Source of the DNA: Cladocopium goreaui
Lineage: Eukaryota; Sar; Dinophyceae; Suessiales; Symbiodiniaceae
Direction of reading: 5' to 3'
Assembly (NCBI GenBank): GCA_947184155.2
Contig: CAMXCT020001423.1
Span: 89,336-153,335, forward strand
DNA: 64,000 bases
A model generated the notes under the pieces. That model did no database searches and was not told the origin of the DNA. It saw only the letters and a program-made list of their open reading frames with translations. Made by a program: the position numbers and the translations under genes. Shown piece after piece: positions 58,032-64,000 of this stretch. Numbering within the stretch: the stretch's first letter is position 1; every line of letters begins with the position of its first letter.

Positions 58032-59090
58032 TTTCTGGTTGGCGGCAGAATGACAGGACCGGCCCTGGACATTCTTCCATAACTGAAGTTTAGGATTTTA
58101 TATTTGGTCTATACTAGGAGCAAGGTACAATCTATAGACATGTAGCACATTTTTCGATATAAATTGAACAGACGGCAGGGTCTCACAGAAAGGCAGGGCC
58201 CCACAGAAGACAGGGTCTCGCCCATTAAACAAAGGCAGGGTCTCACAAACGGCAGGGTATCATAAAATAAACCAAGTCAGGGTCTCACAGAAGGCAAAGC
58301 CTCACAGAAGCCAGGGTCTCACAGAGGGCAAGGCCTCACAGAAGCCATGGTCTCACAGAAGGCAAAGTCTCACAGGGGGCAAAACTTCACAGAAAGCAAG
58401 GTGTGTCACTCACAGCAGGGACTCGCACAAGGCATGGTTTCACACCTGAAACAAAGGCATAGTTTTACAGAACACAAGGTGTCACATGTTGAACTGAGGT
58501 CTAACTCTCACAGAAGGCAGGGCCTCACAGAAGGCAAAGCCTCACAGAATGCAAGGTCTCACAGAATGCAAGGTCTCACAGAGGGTCTAACATTATGAAC
58601 AAAGGCAAGGTCTCAGAGAAGGCACAGGAGGGAAGGCCTCACAGAAACGCAGGCTCTCACAGACTGCAGGGCCTGACTGAAGGCAAGGCCCAACATGTGA
58701 AAGAAGGCTGGGTCTCATAGAAGGCAGGGTCGCACATAGGACAGAAGGCAAAACTTCACATGTGAGAGAAAGCAAGGTCTTACATGTGACAACAGGTAGG
58801 GTCTCACATATGGCAGAAGAGGGTCCCGCATATGACAGAAGGCAAGGTCTCACACGCGAAAGAAGGAGGGTCTCGCACATGACACATTGCAAGGTCTCAC
58901 AGATCTAACAGGGTCTCGCTTATGACAGAAGGCAGGGTCTCACACACGAAAGAAGGAAGGGTCTCACAGATGACAGATTGCAAGTCTCACAGATCTAACA
59001 GGATCTCGCAGGACAGAAGCCTAGTAGGTAGGGTCTTTCAGAAGGCAGCGTCTCACAGCAGCTGGAAGGGTCGGAATAGGGCAGATTTCC

Positions 59091-59700
59091 GACAAACGTT
59101 CGACAACATTAACGGGGCGAGGAAAACGCAATTAACGGGGCGAGCAGGACCACCACCCCCTCCTGTCCACCCCCACCCCCTTCCACCCGCTTCCACGCCC
59201 CCTTAACACCCTCCCCAACCCCTTCCCTTCTCCCTTAATCCCTCCCACCCCTTCCTCCGACAAACGTTCGACATCATTAACGGGGCGAGGAAAACGCAAT
59301 TAACGGGGCGAGCAGGACCACCCCCCCTCCTGTCCACCCCCACCCCCTTCCACCTCCTTCCACACCCCCTTAACACCCTCCCCAACCCCTTCCATTCTCC
59401 CTTAATCCCTCCCACCCCCTCCTCCGACAAACGTTCGACAACATTAACGGGGCGAGGAAAACGCAATTAACGGGGCGAGCAAGACTTCCCTCCCTCAGCA
59501 CACCCCCTCCTGTCCACCCCCGCCCCCCCACCCCCCTCCACACCCCCTTAACACTTTGCCCAACCCCTTCCATTCTCCTTAACCCCTCCCCTTCCCACCC
59601 CCACCACCTCCACCACCACCAACCCCCCACCCACCTCCCCACACACCCCATAATCCTTCCCAAACCCCTCCCATTAGATGTTTTCCAGGGTTGCCAGGAA
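59091..59700 (+). repeat. 167-bp core repeats of the palindrome
   Basis: GACAAACGTTCGACAACATT, ATTAACGGGGCGAGGAAAAC and a C-rich tract recur from 59091, 59259 and 59426; the third copy runs into a long CCCCACC-rich stretch. Confidence 0.85.
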
Positions 59701-60009
59701 AAACATGGAAGGCACATGATTATTTGGTAAAAACAAGAGAAAAACATAAGAATCACGGAAAAAAAACATTTTGCTTTCCTATGCTTCCTTTGCAAATAAG
59801 ATGCTTTCTTTCAGATGTGGGACCCTGCCTCCTGTGAGACCCTGCCTTCCCCTCCGTGAGACCTTGCCATCTGTGAAACCATGCTGCACCCAGACTACTG
59901 CAAGATGCTTTTTTTGGCGAGAAATTGCTATGACGCCCTGCCTTCTCTGATGCCTTCCCTTCTGGCCTGTTTACGACCTTTATTTGAATTTGCTTGCCCA
60001 GTGAGTGAG

Positions 60010-63000
60010 GCCTTGTCATGCGAGACCCTGTTAGATTTGTGAGACCCTGCAATCTGTCATGTGCGAGACCCCTCCTTCTTTCGTGTGTGACACCCTGCCT
60101 TCTGTCATATGCGAGACCCTCTTCTGCCATATGTGAGACCCTACCTGTTGTCACATGTCCGACCTTGCTTTCTCTCACATGTGAAGTTTTGCCTTCTGTC
60201 CTATGTGCGACCCTGCCTTCTATGAGACCCAGCCTTCTTTCACATGTTGGGCCTTGCCTTCAGTCAGGCCCTGCAGTCTGTGAGAGCCTGCGTTTCTGTG
60301 AGGCCTTCCCTCCTGTGCCTTCTGTGAGACCTTGCCTTTGTTCATAATGTTAGACCCTCTGTGAGACCTTGCATTCTGTGAGACCTTGCATTCTGTGAGG
60401 CCCTGCCTTCTGTGAGGACCTGCCTCTGTGAGAGCTAGGCCTTCATCCAACATGTGAGACCTTGCGTCTGTGTGACTATGCCTTTGTTTCAGATGTAAAA
60501 ACGTGCCTTATGTGAGTCCCTGCTATGAGTGACACACCTTGCTTTCTGTGAGGCTTTGCCCTCTGTGAGACTTCGCCTTCCGTGAGACCTTGGCTTCTGT
60601 GAGGCCTTGCCTTCTGTGAGACTCTGCCTTTGTTTAATGGTCTCTGTCTTCTGTGAAGCCCTGCCTTTCTGTGAGACCCTCTGTGAGATCTTGCCCTTCT
60701 GCGAGGCCCTGGCTTCTGGGAGGCCTTGCTTTCTGTGAGACTCTGGCTTCTGTGAAGCTTTGCCTTCTGTGAGACCCTTCCTTCTCTGAGACCTTGCTTT
60801 CTGTGAGACCTTGCATTCTGTGAGGCCCTGCCTTCTGTGAGGCCCTGCCTTCTGTGAGGCCCGGCCTTCTGTGAGAGTTAAGCCTCAATTCAACATGTGA
60901 CACCTTATGTTCTGTGAAACCATGCCTTTGTTTCAGATGTGAAACCATGCCTTGTGTGAGTCCCTGCTATGAGTGACACACCTTGCTTTCTGTGAGACCT
61001 TGCCCTCTAAGACTTGCCTTCTGTGAGACTCTGGCTTCTGTGAGGCCTTGCCTCCCTGGCTTCTGTGAGGCTTTGCCTTTTGTGAGACCCTTCCTTCTGT
61101 GAGACCTTGACTTGGCTTATAGTCTGAGACGTCCGGTAGGCAGGAGGCAGGAAATTTAGTGTTACTACTGCCCTAAAATGTGTCCGATTTGGTGTGTTTT
61201 TAGCATGTTCGTCGGGGAGGCTATTTTCGCAGGTTTTGGACAAGCAGGGGTAGCAGGCAGAAGTGTACCTCAGAAGGGTGCGAAACATATTGTGGCTTCT
61301 GCTTACTGCACCTCCTTTCTATTGAGGATATAATGAGCATATACATAGACATGTGCATATATACAAATAGATAGGTAGATAGGTAGATATAGATATATAG
61401 ATAGATAGAGAGACATCGCCTCAGTTCGCGGCTCCATTTGCTGAACAGCACTGGCACTAACACTAGCACCAGCACTAGCACTGTCTATACTGTCTATCCT
61501 TAATGTATGCATGTACGCTGCCTGTCCGCACGGGGACCCATACAACCCCGCAAATTAGGAGCAAATAGTAATGTAGTTCCATCATGGGGTAGAGAAGGAC
61601 CAAGAAGAGGGGAAAAAGAAAGCAAACCCGCCCCCCCCACCATCTGCTTACTGCAGTACTATGTGTTTCATGACCTTGGGGTATTGGATACTAGGTGCAA
61701 GAAAAATCAAGACCGCCACTCCTACCAGTTGGCAGAGGGTGCATCTCCCACCGATACTATTCATAGCTAAGGATGGCCTGTAGGCAGGGATCCGCGCTGA
61801 TGATCTAGTAATATCTAGTAAGAATTGTACCCCCATGCCCATCTAGTTGGCAAGCACTTAAGTACCCCCGTGATAGCAAATTCTGAGGTATATGTAATTT
61901 GTTTATATACACAATGGTGGGAACCCCGGCCCCAGTAGGCAGATTCAGCTACATACAACATACAAACAAAGGCACCCCAGTGGGCAGAAGTGTACCTCAG
62001 AATTTGCTATCATGGGGGTACTTAAGTGTACCTAATCTGCTTACTAGATCATCAGCGCGGATCCCTGCCTACCAGCTGTCCTTAACTATATTCTATGATA
62101 CCCTGCTGCCTTCTGTGAGACCCTGGCGAGACCCTGTCTTCTGTGAAGCCCTGCCTTTCTGTGAGACCCTGCCTTCCTTGATGTGTGAGACCCTGCCATC
62201 TGTTCTTATCGAAAAATGTGCAGCATGTCTATAGATTGAATCTTGCTCCTATCGAAGACCAAATATAAAATCCTAAGCTTCAGTTATGGAAGAGTGTCCA
62301 GGGCCTGAAAGTGAGCAAGAGCAGCTCGCGTGTGGGAGCAGTAGAGGAGAGCAACAGTTCGGGAGCGTGTGATTTCACGGGTGAAAACACCTTCAGGTGC
62401 GGAATCCTTTATTTCCCTGTCTATTGTGTGAGACCCTGCATTGCGCCATATGTGATACGCATGCTTGTAGCCAAACTAGGCTTGGCACCCCCCTGCCTTC
62501 TGTGAGCCTGGCTTTGTTCAATGGGCGAGACTGTGTCTTCTGTGAAGCCTTTCTGCGAGACCTTCTGTGAGACTTGGCCTTCCGTGAGACCCTGGCTTCC
62601 GTGAGGCCTTGCCTTCTGTGAGACCCTGGCTTCTGTGAGGCGTTGCCTTCTGTGAGGCCCTTCCTTCTCTGAGACCCTGCCTTTGTTCATAATGTTGGGC
62701 CCTCTGTGAGACCTTGCTTTCTTTGAGGCCTTGCCTTCTGTGAGGCCCTGCCTTCTGTGATGCCCTGCCTTCTATGGGAGTTAGGCCTCAGTTCAACATG
62801 TGACACCTTGTGTTCTGTTAAACCATGCCTTGTGTGAGTCCCTGCTATGAGTGACACACCTTGCTGTCTGTGAGACCATGCCCTCTGTGAGACCTTGCCT
62901 TCTGTGAGACCCTGGCTTCTGTGAGGCCTTGCCTTCTGTGAGACCCTAGCTTCTGTGAGGCTTTGCCTTCTGTGAGACTCTTCCTTCTGTGAGAAACCCT

Positions 63001-63125
63001 GACTTTGTTTATTTATGTTTTATTTTATGATGCCCTGCCTTCTGTGAGACCCTGCCTTTGTTTAGTGGGCGAGACCATGTCTTCTGTGAAGCCCTGCCTT
63101 TATGTGAGATTCTGCCTTCCTTGAT
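60010..63125 (-). repeat. Right arm: inverse satellite, with insertion
   Basis: TTCTGTGAGACCCTGCC-type units, the reverse complement of the left arm, at 60010-61110 and 62095-63125. 61115-62095 is a foreign block with a GATA tract (61360-61405) and inverted pairs around 61745-61900 and 61980-62090. Confidence 0.8.
62311..62505 (+). other. Repeat-borne ORF, copy 3 (other arm)
   Basis: Same N-terminus and frame as copies 1 and 2, on the opposite strand as expected from the palindrome. Confidence 0.35.
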
Positions 63126-63423
63126 GTGTGAGACTCTCCTTTGAGAATCACATGTAATGGATCTGCCCACAGGCTTTGTACGAACCTGAGCCCTTGACAT
63201 TGCAAACTCGTGCTGGATACCATCCAAGCGCATTGACTGAGAAATTTGAGCCACAGTTCTCGCAAACTGTCAAATTCTCAAGTTGTCATGTTTTTACGTC
63301 CCTTGTCATGTTGTCATATTTTCTTCACTATCTTCCATGATTTTCCCTAATTTCCCATGTTTTCTCATATTTTTAAAGGTGGTTTTCTCACCCCATTTGG
63401 GTCTCACCCCCCAAACTTTCCAG

Positions 63424-63518
63424 TAGATGAGCGTATCAATATTTTGCAGCGTGTTGTAACCACGTATGAACAATTTATGATTGCTGAAGCCAACCGAGTG
63501 GTGAAGTTGGTTTTATAA
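63424..63518 (+). CDS. Coding island right at the palindrome's tip
   Basis: After ACTTTCCAG the frame reads DERINILQRVVTTYEQFMIA then EANRVVKLVL and TAA. Strong coding character, helical. No family recognised. The AG that would be its splice acceptor is the last two bases of the element. Confidence 0.4.
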
Positions 63519-63930
63519 GCCGGCATGAAGTACTAATAATAACATATATATATATATAAACCATAAAAGCAATAAGCTTGTGGCATGCTTGTCCCAGGTC
63601 GGGCAATAACTTCAAGACGGGGGGTATAACAAAAACATCGCGCGGCCATGGCGGCCATGTGGGGTCAGTTTTTTCAAAACCCCCAGTAGGGGATGATGAC
63701 CCAAAATCACGTTAGTTTTGGAGGGAAGGTACTGGTATAAACCATCTCCAAATGCTAGGTTTAGGTTGCTGGTTTGCCTACATTATACTTTCTTAGCATA
63801 CAATTAACATGATGACCCAATATGTTACAGTGTTACATATTAAAAACAAAATGGATTCATGTTCTTGCCGATGCCCAATGAATATGTTGAACCCAAGAAC
63901 TAAATGCAAAGTAGACTCTACAGTAGACAG
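63519..63930 (+). other. AT-rich stretch, nothing recognised
   Basis: A (TA)n run at 63545-63560; otherwise no repeat or gene seen. Confidence 0.4.
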
Positions 63931-64000
63931 TGTCGTTGAGGCCTTGTTGGATTGCTGGAGGCTCCAAAAACGCATCCCTCTCCGCTTGCAGATGGCTCAC
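63931..64000 (+). CDS. Exon cut by the window end
   Basis: GTAGACAG|T acceptor, then VVEALLDCWRLQKRIPLRLQ and MAH to the last base. Helical and protein-like. Gene unknown. Confidence 0.45.

Larger units (their letters stand above)
56690..58990 (+). repeat. Left arm: 18-19-bp GGCAGGGTCTCACAGAA satellite
   Basis: More than 80 loosely conserved units. Inside are two copies of a 0.25-kb non-satellite insert (about 57215-57530 and 57845-58165). Confidence 0.85.
56269..63423. mobile_element. Giant palindromic element with satellite arms
   Basis: Terminal inverted repeats of about 300 bp (56269-56570 and 63135-63423; tips CTGAAAAGTTTGGGGGGTGA and its inverted counterpart). Inward, both arms are tandem 18-19-bp units of the type CAGAAGGCAGGGTCTCA; left about 56690-58990, right 60010-61110 plus 62095-63125 in inverse orientation. 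The arms still match closely: an 80-codon frame at 58593-58850 (-) reappears at 60090-60347 (+). The core 59091-59700 holds three 167-bp repeats. The right arm is interrupted at about 61115-62095 by unrelated sequence. No transposase was seen, so mobility is inferred from the structure only. Confidence 0.75.

Noticed and set aside
56690..63125. Many Cys/Leu/Pro- or Gly/Lys/Ser-rich ORFs over the satellite arms
   Set aside because: They are translations of the 18-19-bp repeat; frames drift with unit length.
1..64000. tRNA, rRNA or snRNA genes
   Set aside because: No cloverleaf box pairs, rRNA-conserved stretches or snRNA motifs were noticed by eye; a covariance-model search would be decisive and was not possible.

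Overview
The window looks like nuclear DNA of a dinoflagellate, probably a Symbiodiniaceae or Polarella-like lineage. This is inference; no marker gene names the species. The support is: many short GC-rich coding islands separated by long AT-rich, repeat-packed introns; nearly all coding islands on the + strand; and intron borders that make sense only if GA and GC donors are allowed beside GT, with acceptors mostly of the form AG|G. I found no long intact ORFs, rRNA or tRNA genes, or bacterial-type operons. All gene models were read by eye from exon islands, reading-frame phase and family motifs, so they are partial.

Layout: (1) <377-5991, a coiled-coil protein gene built from five phase-consistent exons ending in TGA. 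(2) About 7908-18312, a first SET-domain gene of the SETD3/RuBisCO-LSMT type. Its introns hold a 44-bp minisatellite, a 24-bp minisatellite, (CATA)n arrays and a 385-bp tandem repeat. (3) 18694-18842, an orphan exon. (4) 20360-22183, the N-terminal half of a second SET gene. (5) 26026-26332, three exons of an unknown gene. (6) About 29441-41202, a multi-membrane-span gene that fits the DMT/EamA transporter fold. Its introns hold a minus-strand reverse-transcriptase remnant and several TIR elements, one nested in another. (7) 41779-44060, an unknown gene ending in a membrane segment. (8) 45775-49698, the C-terminal half of a SET domain plus a substrate-binding-like tail, in the phase expected if it completes item 4. 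(9) About 51650-56002, scattered coding islands of one or more unknown genes. (10) 56269-63423, a 7-kb palindromic element made of 18-19-bp satellite arms around a 167-bp tandem core. A coding island starts exactly at its right tip. (11) 63931-64000, an exon cut by the window end.

The most notable points are the second SET gene, which is either split by 23.6 kb holding a whole transporter gene or is really two genes; several short TIR families that sit at fixed or near-fixed distances from splice sites and so look like introners; a 610-bp transposon filled with an 11-bp motif in both orientations; and the giant palindrome.
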